Source of the DNA: CAYUST01 sp964447535
GTDB taxonomy: Bacteria > Patescibacteriota > Gracilibacteria > Absconditabacterales > Absconditicoccaceae
Assembly: GCA_964447535.1 (NCBI GenBank)
Contig: CAYUST010000013.1
Span: forward strand, 1-40,774
Length of the DNA: 40,774 bases
Direction of reading: 5' to 3'
Of this stretch, positions 19,768 to 29,927 are shown piece after piece; the first letter of the stretch is position 1, and the number at the start of each line of letters is the position of its first letter. The notes below the pieces were generated by a model. It was given only the letters and a program-made list of their open reading frames with translations, had not been told where the DNA came from and searched no databases. The position numbers were made by a program, and so were the translations under genes.

Positions 19768-21960
19768 CTAGCCAAATAAAGATGGTGACGTAGAAGTAGG
19801 AGAAAGACGCTGTGAAGACGTCTGGATGACAGGCACAGAAATTCACGGGAAATGAGCCAAAAATCATTCCCAATCCAAGGAAAGAATTCATTTCTCTTGC
19901 GCTTTGGTGAGTTTACTGCCAGCAGCTTCACCATACAAGACCATTGTGGTAGATGTAGTCACCGTAGATGAGACATCAGCTCACTGCTCACTCAACCATT
20001 GCACAAGTACTTCTCTCGTAATTGGAAAGGTGCCAGTAACCACAATGTTTTCTCATGAGAGTATACCTGTTGCAGGCGCACGCTGCTCTGATCACAATTG
20101 CACTCAGAGGGCAAAAAAATGCGTCAAGCGTTTAGTAGTAGCTTCATCAGAAAAGTAGGCAATAAGTGCTTGAATAGTTTGCTTACCAATGCCATAAATT
20201 GCTTTGAGAAATTCCTCATCAGTACACCAGCGCATCAAGGAGTTCAAGGTGAGACTAGATTCTTTTTGTAGGAGTGCATCTGCTAGTGACTGGGCAATTT
20301 TTTTGCCGACGAAGGGGATACCCAAACCATGTAATAATCTCCACAAGACAGGTGATTTGGCACGTTCAAGCTCTCCTAGGAGTTGGTGTATCTTTTTGGA
20401 GCCAATACCTGGCATAGCCTGAAGCTGCATACGATATTGCGGCTCAAGAAGAGAGAGGAGGTCCGCATAATCATAGATAATTCATGCGTCCACAAGATTT
20501 TCAACTCATGCATCACCCAATCCCTCAATTGCCATAGCTTGTCTCGAGACAAAATGCTTGATTTGGGCTTTGCGTCTAGCATGACAATCAGTATTTGGAC
20601 AATATCGTGCAATTTCTGTTTCTGAAGGAACGAGGAGGGTAGAGCATGCAGGACAGGTTGTAGGTGCCACAAGGGGAACTGCATCCGCTAGACGTCTCTC
20701 GAGCACAGGTCACACAATATAGGGAATTACTTCACCACTTCTTTGGAGTCGTACCCAATCATGTTCTTTGAGCGCCATTTTTTGCATTTGATCCATGTTG
20801 TGAAGAGTTGCTTTGGTAATGAGTGCACCAGAAAGTTGCACAGGATCCAACATAGCTACAGGAGTCACCACACCTGTACGTCCGACTTGATAGATTACCT
20901 CGCGCAACTGAGTAGTTGCAATCTGCGCAGGAAATTTGTACGCCACTGCTCGCCTTGGATGATGTGCTGTTGTACCAAGTTTTGTATCTTCCCATAAGGT
21001 AGTATCCTCTACCTTGATAACTAATCCATCTAGCTCAACGGGGGCTTTTTCCAATTCTGGTAAGACATGCTCACAGCAGTCAACTACTTCCTGTATAGTC
21101 ATTCATGATTTTCTCCACGGATAGACCGGCAATCACCAATCAGCTAACTGTTGGAGAATGCTAGATTGTGAAGCAGGAAGCTCAAGTTCTGCTCTATTAC
21201 AACAATCATAGATAAATATTTGTAATCCTCTCTTACTCACCATTTCGGTATTCAGTTGCCTCATAGTGCCTGCTGCAGCATTTCTCGTGTTTGCAAAAAC
21301 AGGAAGGTCCTCTTCCAATTGATACGCATTGAGACGTTTGAATGCATGTTTGGTCATGATCACTTCTCCCCTACAATGCAATTCAGGGATATGTGCAATA
21401 CTTGGTAACCATGCAGGGAGGTTAGCAATTTGGAGAGCATGAGCTGTTACTTCCTCTCCTGTCACCCCATCACCTCTCGTAATTGCCTGCGAAAGTTTAC
21501 CATAACGATAGATTAACTTCAATGAAATACCATCAAATTTTGGTTCGATAATATATTGCAATGCATCATTATGCATAAGTTTCTCGGTCATCTTCTCCAG
21601 TTGAGTATGCCAGTCATAAAGGTCTTGTGCATCATACGTATTTTGGAGTGACAGCAATGGATAAGGCAAATGAGTTGCTTTGGTAATATTCTCCAAAAGC
21701 TGTCAGGCGAGCTTTTGGGTAGGTGAGGTTGGGATAATAAGATCAGGATATGCTGTTTCAATATCTTCCAAAAGATGCCAAAGATAATCGAATTCTGCAT
21801 CTGCGATCAAAGGATCTCCTCGGACATGATAGCGCTCATTGTGTGCAAAAATTATATCACGCAATTCATGCAGATGCTCCTGGAGTCGTGAATAAGTCAG
21901 TGAAACAAGCGTATATCCACGTCGTTGGGTGGTAAGTTTCATTAATACGTCAGTATCCAT
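19768..21960 (-). CDS. ligA: NAD-dependent DNA ligase
   Basis: Seals nicks in replication and repair using NAD+. The 730-aa protein has the full LigA layout: domain Ia (HNERYHVRGDPLIADAEFDYL), adenylation domain with the active lysine in KFDG (K141), OB fold (VGRTGVVTPVA, LHNMDQ, GEVIPYIV), a four-Cys zinc finger (CPAC...CPNTDC), helix-hairpin-helix repeats (LQAMPGIGSKKIHQL, GIPFVGKK) and a C-terminal BRCT domain (ILSGENIVVTGTFPITREVL). A 15-residue Ser/Thr-rich tail follows. Several TGA glycines are present. I chose the ATG at 21960; 21942 is a good alternative. It is last in an operon after the ABC exporter (64 bp), an unusual partner. Confidence 0.95.
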
Positions 21961-22024
21961 ACGTGAGAATGAGGTGTTATGAAAGTACAAATACCAGTAT
22001 AGAAAAAGTGTACGCATAATCAAG

Positions 22025-23782
22025 TTACCTAGAATTGCCTGATTCGTTCACTCACTGCCCAATCTGCTCTCTCCACAATGCATTATAGAGCCCATTTTGA
22101 GACAAGAGTTGTGTATGCTTTCATTGTTCTACTATACGTCCATTTTCCAAGACATAAATCATATCTGCATGCATAATAGTTGATAATCTGTGTGCAATCA
22201 TAAGCGTCGTCATCTGCGAATGTGCAGAGGCAATCTCCTTGATAGTGTCGGTAATTTCTGCTTCTACAATACTATCCAGGCTACTGGTAGCCTCATCTAA
22301 GACCAATACTTGTGGCTTCCTCAGGAGCGCTCTTGCTATTGCCAGACGTTGTTTTTGTCAGCCAGAAAGTTTGAGTCATCACTCACCAATTTTGATGTCC
22401 AATCATTCGCTTGTAGCAAAATCAAAAAGTTGTGCTTTTTGTAGAACCTCATTCATCTCAACATCTGTCGCAGCCGTATGCACAAATTGGAGATTCTCTC
22501 TAATAGTACCACTAAATAATTGAGTGTCTTGTGCTACCAAACCTATTAAGGATTTGAGTGAACGAGGATCAATCGATGCAAGTAGCTGACCATTGATCTG
22601 TACGTCGCCTTGTTGGGGAGCATAGAGTCAGAGCAATAATTTCACCAAGGTTGACTTACCTGATCCAGAAGGTCCTACAAAAGCAATGGTTTGTCCACGG
22701 TCTATCTGGAATGAAATATCATGTAATACTGTCTTGTTTACCTGATAGCCAAAAGTAACATTTTGAAAGGTAATCTGATCTATAGTAGCAATAGACGACT
22801 TGTGTGACACCTCCTCCACTGGTTGTTGTTTGAGAAGATCATTGAGGAGCTCATGGCTTGCTTTTGCTTCCTGATAGTTCTTGAGAACATCTCCCAGCAT
22901 ATACAAGGGAGAGAAAATAAAGAATGAATAGAAGTAGAGCGAAAAGAACTCACCCAAGGTAATCATTTGTTGAAAGACCATCCAAAACATAGTCCCCAAC
23001 AAACACACTCTGACAAAATTGATAAGTGTTCATTGGAAAAAGTCGATGGTTCTGACTGTTTTAATTTTCTTAATTTCAAGTCACAATATTTTGGTATTTA
23101 CGTTTTCGAGTCTCTGTAGCTCTTGATTCTCCAATCATAGCGATTTGACCAATGAGACGTTGCGTATACTTTCGGTAGTTGCACCTGCGAGTGATGCTGT
23201 TTCAGTCACAATCATCTGTTGTGCTTGCTTAATTCTTTTACTCAAATGATAGACTATCACCCCCATCAAGGGCATCACGCCCGCATAAAAAAGAGCTAAT
23301 ATTCGATGTACAGTACTTGCATATACAATAACAAAAATGAGCCCAACTAAAGCTGTAAAGACATTATTAACTAAGCTTCCTATAAATCACTGGATGCTAT
23401 TGCGTGCTTTGTTGAGTTTGTCCAAGAGCTGTCCTGATTGCTGGTCTTCGAGCAACGCATACGGTAATGAAAAAGCATGTTGCATACTTGTTTGGTAAAT
23501 GCGCATGCCAATCGTTTGCGTCATCACATTGACGAAGTAGTCTTGGAAGTTTTTAGCGATACGCGATATCATGGCTACACCCACGCTGAGCAATAATAGA
23601 CCACCCACTCCTAGAGTAAAGGTACGTACATCGTACTGCTGGAAGTTAGTCACGTATCTATCAATGATCATACGAAACACCTGAGGATCCAGCAAAGAAA
23701 ATATCTGATTTATGGCTGCTAGAAACAAGGTGAGAACCAGCATTTTTTTATACGAAGAGAAATAGCCGAAGATAAATGACAT
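22025..23782 (-). CDS. ABC exporter (membrane and ATPase domains fused)
   Basis: A 585-aa half-transporter. It has an N-terminal ABC_membrane domain with about six helices (MLVLTLFLAAINQIFSLL... LGVGGLLLLSVGVAMI...). The ATPase follows, with Walker A GPSGSGKST (370-378), Q-loop GLVAQDTQLFSG, signature LSGGQKQR, Walker B VLVLDEATSSLD (D496, E497) and H-loop IAHRLST. The order and size match MsbA/MDR-type exporters that work as dimers; the substrate cannot be told from sequence. TGA glycines occur, including two near the C-terminus. It lies between the DinB-like gene (36 bp upstream) and ligA. Confidence 0.93.
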
Positions 23783-23818
23783 CGATCACGAGAAGGATTT
23801 AAAAAAGTATACAGAAAA

Positions 23819-24316
23819 TTACGCTTGTTTTGGTGTATCAATCCCTGCCCACAAGTTGTAGGTATCTATGGGACACCCTGCAGCTTTCAATTGGAGAAAG
23901 AGTTGCATCTTATATGCTCACAGGAATACCAATACATAATCGACCAAAAATGCAGATCTCGCAGCTGTTTTTCATCGTATATTGATAGTTTCCTCCCACT
24001 GCTCGTCTTGGACGGTAAGTAAGTCAGCACTGATTTCCTCCAATGCTTTATCTAGTGAGGTAGCAAATTGGTCAAACGTGAAGCTAGCAAACTGATTGGT
24101 ATAGTTGGTATACATATCTTCATCTCGCTTACCAAGCACCATCAATTTAATTTGAGCAGGAAAAGAAGAAATAATATACTGCTCTACTTCCTCAGTTGTT
24201 CTTTGCACATCGCTAAATCTATAGGACTTATTCTCTGCAGTTACTTTGCTTCCAAGATGTTTGAGAATACGAAATTCATACGATATTGCTTCAATTAAAT
24301 GATTCACGCTAATCAT
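23819..24316 (-). CDS. DinB-superfamily-like protein
   Basis: A 165-aa helical protein. The N-terminus HLIEAISYEFRILKHLG and C-terminus AYKMQLFLQLKAAG...TYNLWAGID match the pattern of DinB/DUF1993-type four-helix proteins, which end with a helix of the form (H/Y)-x-x-QLFxYLK followed by a Trp-containing tail. Many DinB proteins bind a metal through three His; here only H6 and H19 are obvious, so metal binding is uncertain. The C-terminal third is reached through a TGA Gly at 23972. First gene of the ABC-ligA operon. This protein is unrelated to the Y-family polymerase also named DinB. Confidence 0.65.
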
Positions 24317-24404
24317 GAGTATTGAGAAAAAAACATAAAAACGAACATACCAATCTTCTTAATGGCCTACAGAAAAGGTACTTCTCGTCGATTGTATGCA
24401 TCTC

Positions 24405-24437
24405 AAACAAAAAAGCGAGAGGAAGACCTCCTCTCGC
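24405..24437 (-). terminator. Rho-independent terminator of the mscS-like gene
   Basis: Perfect 9-bp stem GCGAGAGGA (24415-24423) / TCCTCTCGC (24429-24437) with a 5-nt loop. On the minus strand it is followed by T6, 26 bp after the gene's stop. Confidence 0.9.
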
Positions 24438-24462
24438 TCGAAATATTTTTTACAAAAAAGAT

Positions 24463-25131
24463 TTATTTGATATATTTATCGATGAGTTCTTTTGCTTTAT
24501 CCTTCCCACCTAGTCCAAAGGCAAGGCCAATAGCCAACATAATGCCCATCATAATAGTATTGATATTATCAGTCAAGAAACTGATGTCTACTTGTGCTTG
24601 CTTGAGTGCTGTGACGATGACAAACAACATAACAATTACATATGCCAAGTGTCCCAACCAAGCAGCAGTAAATTTCGCTGTCTTAGCTGCTCCGTCAGTC
24701 AGATCTTTGACAAATTTTGCAACAACCGCACCCACCAAGATAATCAATACCGCTACAAATAGATTGGGAATATAGGCAATAAGATCAGAAATCAAACTTG
24801 ATATAACACTTAGTCCCAATACTTCAAAGGCAATATTGATACCAAAAAGGTAGAGTAACCAAAAGATAATGTCTGCAACAATTTCACTAAATCCCCCATG
24901 ATAATTAGCATTTGACAAGAACTGATTGATCTTTGCTCTAATTGCCATTCTTTCGACTCCCAACTTCCCTAGAGCAATGTGCACACCCATTTTGATCGTT
25001 CTTGCTATCAACCGAGCAACTACCCAGATGATGACTGCAATCACTAATCTTGGCAAGAAATCTGCCACCGTTTGCGCTAATGTTCATGACCAACCATTAC
25101 CCAAGGTAAACAAGTCATTTACAATATTCAT
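24463..25131 (-). CDS. Small MscS-type mechanosensitive channel protein
   Basis: A 222-aa membrane protein with four or five helices: LPRLVIAVIIWVVARLIA, IIFWLLYLFGINIAFEVLGL, IPNLFVAVLIILVGAVVA, LAYVIVMLFVIVTALKQ, and a Gly/Ala-rich last helix IMLAIGLAFGLGGKDKAKEL. The 'conserved TM helix' repeats and the closing G-L-G-G-K-D pattern match the short MscS-related family; the usual C-terminal cytoplasmic beta domain is missing. I start at 25131 (MNIVNDLFTLGNGWSG), which crosses one TGA Gly. Its role is probably osmotic pressure release. Confidence 0.82.
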
Positions 25132-25342
25132 GGATAGTGAAAAAAAGAAAAGTAAAATACGCCATAGTTGTAGCCTTGTGTCAAGGAAATGCAATGGGTG
25201 ACGCAGAGTTCCTAATTGTGAAATAGCAGTTCATACCTATATTCTTCTTTTGCTCGCTCTTCTTGATTTGACAAATTTGCCATATGAGTAATTTATGGTA
25301 TTGATGTTGACACAAAAAGACAACCCTGGTGAGGGAAGTAAT

Positions 25343-26011
25343 TTACGTAGTCTTGGTAGTGGTTTTAGTATAATATTTGATGACACTCTTTCCATGGACA
25401 TGTGGTTCAATAATCACCTCAATTTTCTCTCTCAGCCTATTGGGATCTGACATATAATTGAGTCTAATTTCTCATAAACTCTCTGCATCTCCTTCAGACA
25501 AGAAAACAATAGATCAATAGTTAAAAATACTTCACAACAAGCCTCTCTTGTCGACACGCATAGATTTAATTTTCTCTGTATCAAGTGTTCTTGTCGTTTT
25601 TTGCAAGATGCCTGTTTGATCGAAAGACATCACTTTTTTGGGAGTGATGATGGTGAAATCCATATAATAATCGATCAGCTTAACTCGCGCTACTCCTACA
25701 CAATACCATCACCAAATGATAATAACTCACAAGCCAACTATTCTCACTAATCCTACCAAAAGAGAATCTCATATCACGATGCCATATATTGCCCACAGGA
25801 TGCACAAAGAACCAACAAATCGCAAAAGGACAGGCAAAAGAACTCTATAAAAAAGATAGATAAAATCTCTACGTATGGCTAAGACATTTTCAACACCGAA
25901 TTCCTCTTGGCTTTTTTCTATCTCTTTTCTCATCAAAGAGGTATCAAAATTGGAAAAGATTTTAACCATGGAGTTGCTTGCCTGAAATAAAGACACATAT
26001 CCTAGATGCAA
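25343..26011 (-). CDS. Membrane protein with bacterial PH-like domain
   Basis: A 222-aa protein with two adjacent hydrophobic helices in the middle (FVGSLCILWAIYGIVI and VGLVRIVGLGVIIIWGWY), followed by a DUF304/bPH_2-like domain: VKLIDYYMDFTIITPKKVMSFDQ-type strands and IKSIRVDKRGLLGSIFNYGS, where the GxxGSIFNYG pattern is typical. An N-terminal cytosolic part of about 75 residues precedes it. The family's function is poorly known. A later ATG (25969) is an alternative start. It lies 45 bp after the DCC1-like gene, probably in one transcript. The 211 bp between it and the mscS-like gene hold nothing I can call. Confidence 0.75.
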
Positions 26012-26056
26012 TGTAGTGGAAAAAAGTAGCTATGCAAGAAAAAGTGTTATAGACTT

Positions 26057-26446
26057 CTATTTCTTCTTATAATACAAAGAACTTCCTTGCGCTATAAGCT
26101 GCAAGGCTCTCGCTCACTTGATCAAAGGATAGACTATTGCAAGTAAGAGAGGCTGGCGAGAAAACCAAATCATAGCACGGTCATATCGTTTTTTGGGAGA
26201 TATCAAACGATCGATCTGTGCAATGGCGTCTGCTCACACATAATACATTTCATCAATACCAACCACCATACCTGCAGAACAATTGACACCTTTCTTCTCC
26301 AAATCAAGCACAATCTCTGGATGTTGTCTACCATCATATATGTGTAGGTCATAACGCTGTTTGAGAGCAAGATACTTCTTAAACTGTCTACACAAAAGAC
26401 AATCTCCATCATATACTACCACAACCTGTTTCTTCGCGTCGTTCAT
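26057..26446 (-). CDS. DCC1-like thiol-disulfide oxidoreductase family protein
   Basis: A 129-aa protein with the family signature YDGDCLLC at residues 12-19, giving a thioredoxin-like CxxC (C16, C19). LHIYDGRQHPEIVLDLEKKG and GMVVGIDEMYYVGADAI follow, the usual DUF393 order in which the Gly after YYV is TGA (26234). The C-terminus is a hydrophobic and basic helix ending KKK. The redox partner is unknown. Transcribed divergently from lexA, so the LexA box lies in the shared spacer. Confidence 0.85.
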
Positions 26447-26521
26447 ATAATTTACTGATCTATAAACACCATCACTATATCATTTTTAATAAAAATAACA
26501 ACATCATATCACTACTTGCTC

Positions 26522-26551
26522 TTGCAAGAATAAAATAAGATCATATATAAA
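26522..26551 (+). promoter_or_regulatory. Candidate lexA promoter
   Basis: TTGCAA (26522-26527), 18 bp, TATAAA (26546-26551). The LexA box starts at the last bases of the -10, so repressor binding would block the start region. Confidence 0.6.
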
Positions 26552-26567
26552 AGAACATATGTTCTTT
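26550..26567. promoter_or_regulatory. LexA (SOS) box
   Basis: AAAGAACATATGTTCTTT is a perfect 18-bp palindrome 19 bp before the lexA ATG. Its core GAACATATGTTC equals the Gram-positive (DinR-type) SOS box core GAACNNNNGTTC, not the E. coli CTGT-N8-ACAG. Strong sign of LexA autoregulation of the lexA-polymerase pair. Confidence 0.85.
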
Positions 26568-26586
26568 TTATTCTCACTAGATACCC

Positions 26587-27171
26587 ATGGGCAAGCAATC
26601 ACTCTTTGAGGTCTATCTCAATCGTTTTAGAAATTATTATTTTGCCTATCGTACCATTCCTTCATTTGAAATGTGCATGGAAATTTTGGGTGTGAATTCC
26701 AAAAGTGTTGTTCACCGCTTTTTCCAACAAATGATAGAAAATGGCTATCTGAGTAAAAGATCTTCTACGTATTTACCTCAGGACAAATTAGTATCACTTC
26801 CCTTTTTTGAGTCGGTCCAAGCAGGTATTCCTACGTGAGTCAGCGATGTGTTGCCACATGCTATTAGTGTCGAGCATTATCTCATCAGTCATCCCCAACA
26901 CACCGTTTTGATCAAGGTGAGGGGTGAAAGCATGAAAGACGCCGGCATCTATGAAGGAGACATTGTCATCGTCGAGACAGGGAGGACAGCTCGTGTGGGT
27001 GATCTCGTCGTTGCGTTAGTGGATCATGAATATACCCTCAAATATCTCCTCAAAGACAAGCAAGGCAAACATTTTTTGAGAGCTGCTAATAAAGATTACG
27101 ATGACATTTATCCAACGACAGAATTAAAAACATTCGGTATAGTCATAGGTTCCTTTAGAAAATACGAATAA
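26587..27171 (+). CDS. lexA: LexA repressor
   Basis: SOS repressor that cleaves itself when RecA is activated. The 194-aa protein has a winged-helix N-terminus (IPSFEMCMEILGVNSKSVVHRF...MIENGYL) and an S24 peptidase C-terminus. The cleavage site Ala79-Gly80 (QAG) is present, as are the catalytic Ser115 in RGESM and Lys152 in YTLKYLL. One TGA Gly lies just after the cleavage site (26836). The N-terminal DNA-binding domain separates it from UmuD. The polymerase gene starts 3 bp after its stop. Confidence 0.92.
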
Positions 27172-27174
27172 TCC

Positions 27175-28338
27175 ATGACCGTGTTTCCACCAAGTAATCG
27201 CATTCGATGGCTTATCGATGCGGACTGCTTTTTCGTGTCGTGCGAAAGATTGAGAGACCCTCACCTGCAATGAAAAATAGTGTGTGTAGGGGATCCGATT
27301 ATTGTAACTGCCAGTTATGAAGCAAAAGCACTAGGTGTGCGTGTGGGAACACCATTACGAGAAGCCAAAAAAATGCTTCCCAAGTGATCAGTATTTCTTT
27401 CTCCTGACTTTGCACGATATCGCTATGTTTCACAACAACTTTTCCTCTACAGCCAGCAACTTACTCCTCACCTTGATCAAGCGAGTATCGATGAAGTGTA
27501 TTTGGACATGACAGACACGAAACCAACCTCTCTCAATTGGCAAGAGTGGGCACAGATATGTCATAAAAAATTAATGCAACAAACAGGGATTCCCATTACC
27601 TTGGGGTGAGGATCTACACCTTTGTTAGCTAAACTCTTTGCAAGTATGCACAAACCTGCTTGATGTGTTTGCGCTCTCGACAATAACGAAAGAGAAAAAA
27701 TATTACGTCACAGTCCTCTTTCAGAAGTCTCGGGCATAGGGAGAAAAACGCAACCCAAATTTGCTCATTTGGAGACAGCATTTGATTTTATGCAATATCC
27801 ACTCTCTACTATCAAAGCACGCCTAGGACATGTTGGGGAATACCTGTGGCACTGACTCAATTGACATGCACTTGCTAGTCAGCGTAAAGCATCAGCACCC
27901 CCCAAAAGCATCAGTTCAAGTAGGTCTTTTGATAAAAAAACATGTACCGAACACGAACTGCGACAACATGCACTTTGACATCGAGAGTCTGTGTATTTGG
28001 ATCTCATCAAACAAAATCTCCAAACAAAATATATATGGCTAGCACTGAGAAATGAACATCTTCATCGATACGCTTACGAAAAAGTACTACCCGCATATAG
28101 TCAGGATAAACGTCTACTGCAAAATATACTCAAAGAGCTTTTGCACAAGCATTATCAATCTCAGATGATATATAAAGGTGTTGGTATTGGAGTGGGTGAT
28201 TTGATACATACCCCATTGTATAGACCATCATTATTTGACTCACCAATCTCAGAAAATCAAAAAAAACTTTCCTCGCACATAGAAAGCCTTAATAAAAAAC
28301 GAGGCAAAAAAATAATCAAACCTGCCACTTTGTGTTAA
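27175..28338 (+). CDS. dinB: Y-family translesion DNA polymerase
   Basis: Error-prone polymerase that copies past DNA lesions. The 387-aa protein has DADCFFVSCE with the first catalytic Asp (D16), the steric/nucleotide region VTASYEAKALGVRVG, and the second catalytic site SIDEVYLDM. ITLGGGSTPLLAKLFASMHKP matches the family's conserved G-x-x-x-x-K-x-x-A-K-x-A-S segment, and the helix-hairpin-helix VSGIGRKTQPKF follows. The little-finger region is recognisable (ESVYLDLIKQ...). It could equally be called UmuC-like, since it pairs with an S24 repressor gene. At least six Gly are TGA. Its TAA stop is part of the TTAA flanking the MITE-like element. Confidence 0.9.
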
Positions 28339-28496
28339 GGAGCCTCTGAAAAAGTCCTAAAAACGCGCTTGCGTATTTTTAGAGACGCCTGAAGAGGTTC
28401 GTCAAAGAAGCGTCGAGAACTGGCATTTAGGAACGTTTAACCAATCGCGTTACGCTAAAAAATATGTAAAAAATCAATTTTCTAGAGCTTCCTTAA
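28335..28496. mobile_element. 154-bp MITE-like element with TTAA duplication
   Basis: TTAA occurs at both ends (28335-28338 and 28493-28496). The insides of the ends are imperfect inverted repeats: left GGAGCCTCTGAAAA, right (reverse complement) GGAAGCTCTAGAAAA. There is no ORF inside. The 4-bp TTAA duplication and the end sequence recall IS5-family elements (YTAR targets), so this may be a non-autonomous derivative; no transposase gene is in the window. The element lies between dinB and the ccdA-like gene and supplies each with half of its stop context. It could instead be a structured terminator, but the flanking TTAA favours a mobile origin. Confidence 0.5.
28357..28382 (+). terminator. 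Possible terminator inside the MITE-like element
   Basis: CTAAAAACGCG pairs with CGTATTTTTAG at 10 of 11 positions counting one G-T, around a 4-nt loop, with a T5 run in the right arm. It may end the lexA-dinB transcript. Confidence 0.35.
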
Positions 28497-29206
28497 CGCA
28501 ACTGTTGGACTTCCCACATAGTAGTATCTATTTGCCAACCGAGAGAAATAATTTGTTCAGCAAGCCACTTATCTAATCATCGGATAATAGCCAAACCAAG
28601 CAATATCATAAAAATACCAAGCAAATATTTGGTAGATGATACTACTTGCATAATCCATGGCAATTTACGAAGTATAGCCCGCCCTCCATACAAAAGGAAA
28701 GCAAGCATAATAGTAACTCATGCTATATAAAAGAAGGTGAGAATAATTCCCTGTCAGAGATGAGCAGGGAGTATAGTAGCCACTAATAATAAGTAAGTGG
28801 GTGAACAGCTGTTAAACAAAGGTCACAAAGCAACTCACAAAGAGATATCATACCACAAAGATGAATTGGGATGTTGCAAAAATGCATCCACACGCTGTTG
28901 CGTTCATAGAGAGGCCATCAAACGATCTCGGATATGAGGAAATAACAAAAAAGCACCAAATATAATAAAAATACTAGCTGATACATAACGTAAATTCTGC
29001 ACATCTAGAGGTAGACCAGCAAAAACGACTTTGAGTCATATAGTTAAAACCAATACGGCACATCAAAATGCCGCCAAGACTCTTCGCATCCTGACTTTGC
29101 TAGCACCTCCAATCAATGCTCAAAAAAGCACTGGCAAAAGGGGCAACGTACATGGTGCCAGGACCGTCAGCATACCTGCTACAAAACTCAATAGCCACAA
29201 TGACAT
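28493..29206 (-). CDS. CcdA-like thiol/cytochrome c biogenesis membrane protein
   Basis: A 237-aa protein with six predicted helices. The first contains LSFVAGMLTVLAPCTLPLLP, the CcdA/DsbD signature with the conserved PC. The second conserved cysteine of the pair is seen in ALGPLFNSCSPTYLLL. This family moves electrons across the membrane to outer thiol proteins, which would suit the DCC1-like protein and the cysteine-bearing pilins and surface protein; that link is inference. It ends at the TTAA of the MITE-like element and converges on dinB. Glycines are partly TGA. Confidence 0.85.
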
Positions 29207-29295
29207 GCAATGAGGTGAGAGAAAACAAAACGACATAGAGTATATATGAGCTCACTGAGAAAGCAATTAAAAATAATTGACTATTTCATTAGTTT

Positions 29296-29925
29296 ATGTA
29301 TAAAATAAAGATGAAAAGCAAAGCAAACACGTATACAATTCCCAATTGGGAATCTGAAGACCTCTATGAGACAAGCATACAGCACTGGATCAATTTTTTT
29401 GGCGCTCCGCAATTAGTAGATACGCAATCCAGAATACACTATATCCTAGAAAAAAACCAAAGCGCTCTACAGCCAGAATGTGGCTTTGCAGAAGAAGTAT
29501 GCGCACTCTTGTCATGAAATGTACTCACCAATCATGCCCAATCACAAATCACCATTGAGCAATCTCCGAGAGAATACTACGAAGCATATTTAACACCACA
29601 TATGCTCAGAGATGATGATTCAGATCACCACATTATTTTCAAAAACCAACATCTCAACGGCCACCCTGCCAACCAAGATAACATAATTAATCTCCCTAGA
29701 GGTCCTCACACCTCATTCCATGAACTCTTAGAACAAAGAAATTTGTATCCACATCAACAACTCGTCAAATTACTCGCGTGCGAAAAGCATACACTTGATC
29801 ATTATTTTATCGAAGCGCTCCAACAACTCCAAAACTCATATCACCAAGCATTTCTCAAAGATCCATTTAGCGTCTACCTCCCCCATTGTTTTCATGACGT
29901 GCGAAGGAGAAAAAGGGTCGCATAA
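29296..29925 (+). CDS. Unknown protein
   Basis: I recognise no family in this 209-aa soluble protein. It is His-, Gln- and Asn-rich (HIIFKNQHLNGHPANQDNII, YPHQQLVKLLACEKHTLDHYF) and ends in a basic RRRKRVA. One TGA Gly occurs at 29515. MKSK at 29311 is an alternative start. It is a single plus-strand gene between minus-strand transcripts and ends 2 bp before the end of the converging 29928-31025 gene. There is no signal peptide or membrane segment. Confidence 0.72.
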
Positions 29926-29927
29926 TC

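Noticed and set aside
25321..25342. A weak CCCT/AGGG hairpin with a following T-run after the PH-domain gene.
   Set aside because: The stem is only 4 bp, too weak to call a terminator.
26587..28338. UmuD-UmuC naming for the SOS pair.
   Set aside because: The first protein has a winged-helix DNA-binding domain before the peptidase and a LexA box in front of it, so LexA is the better call.
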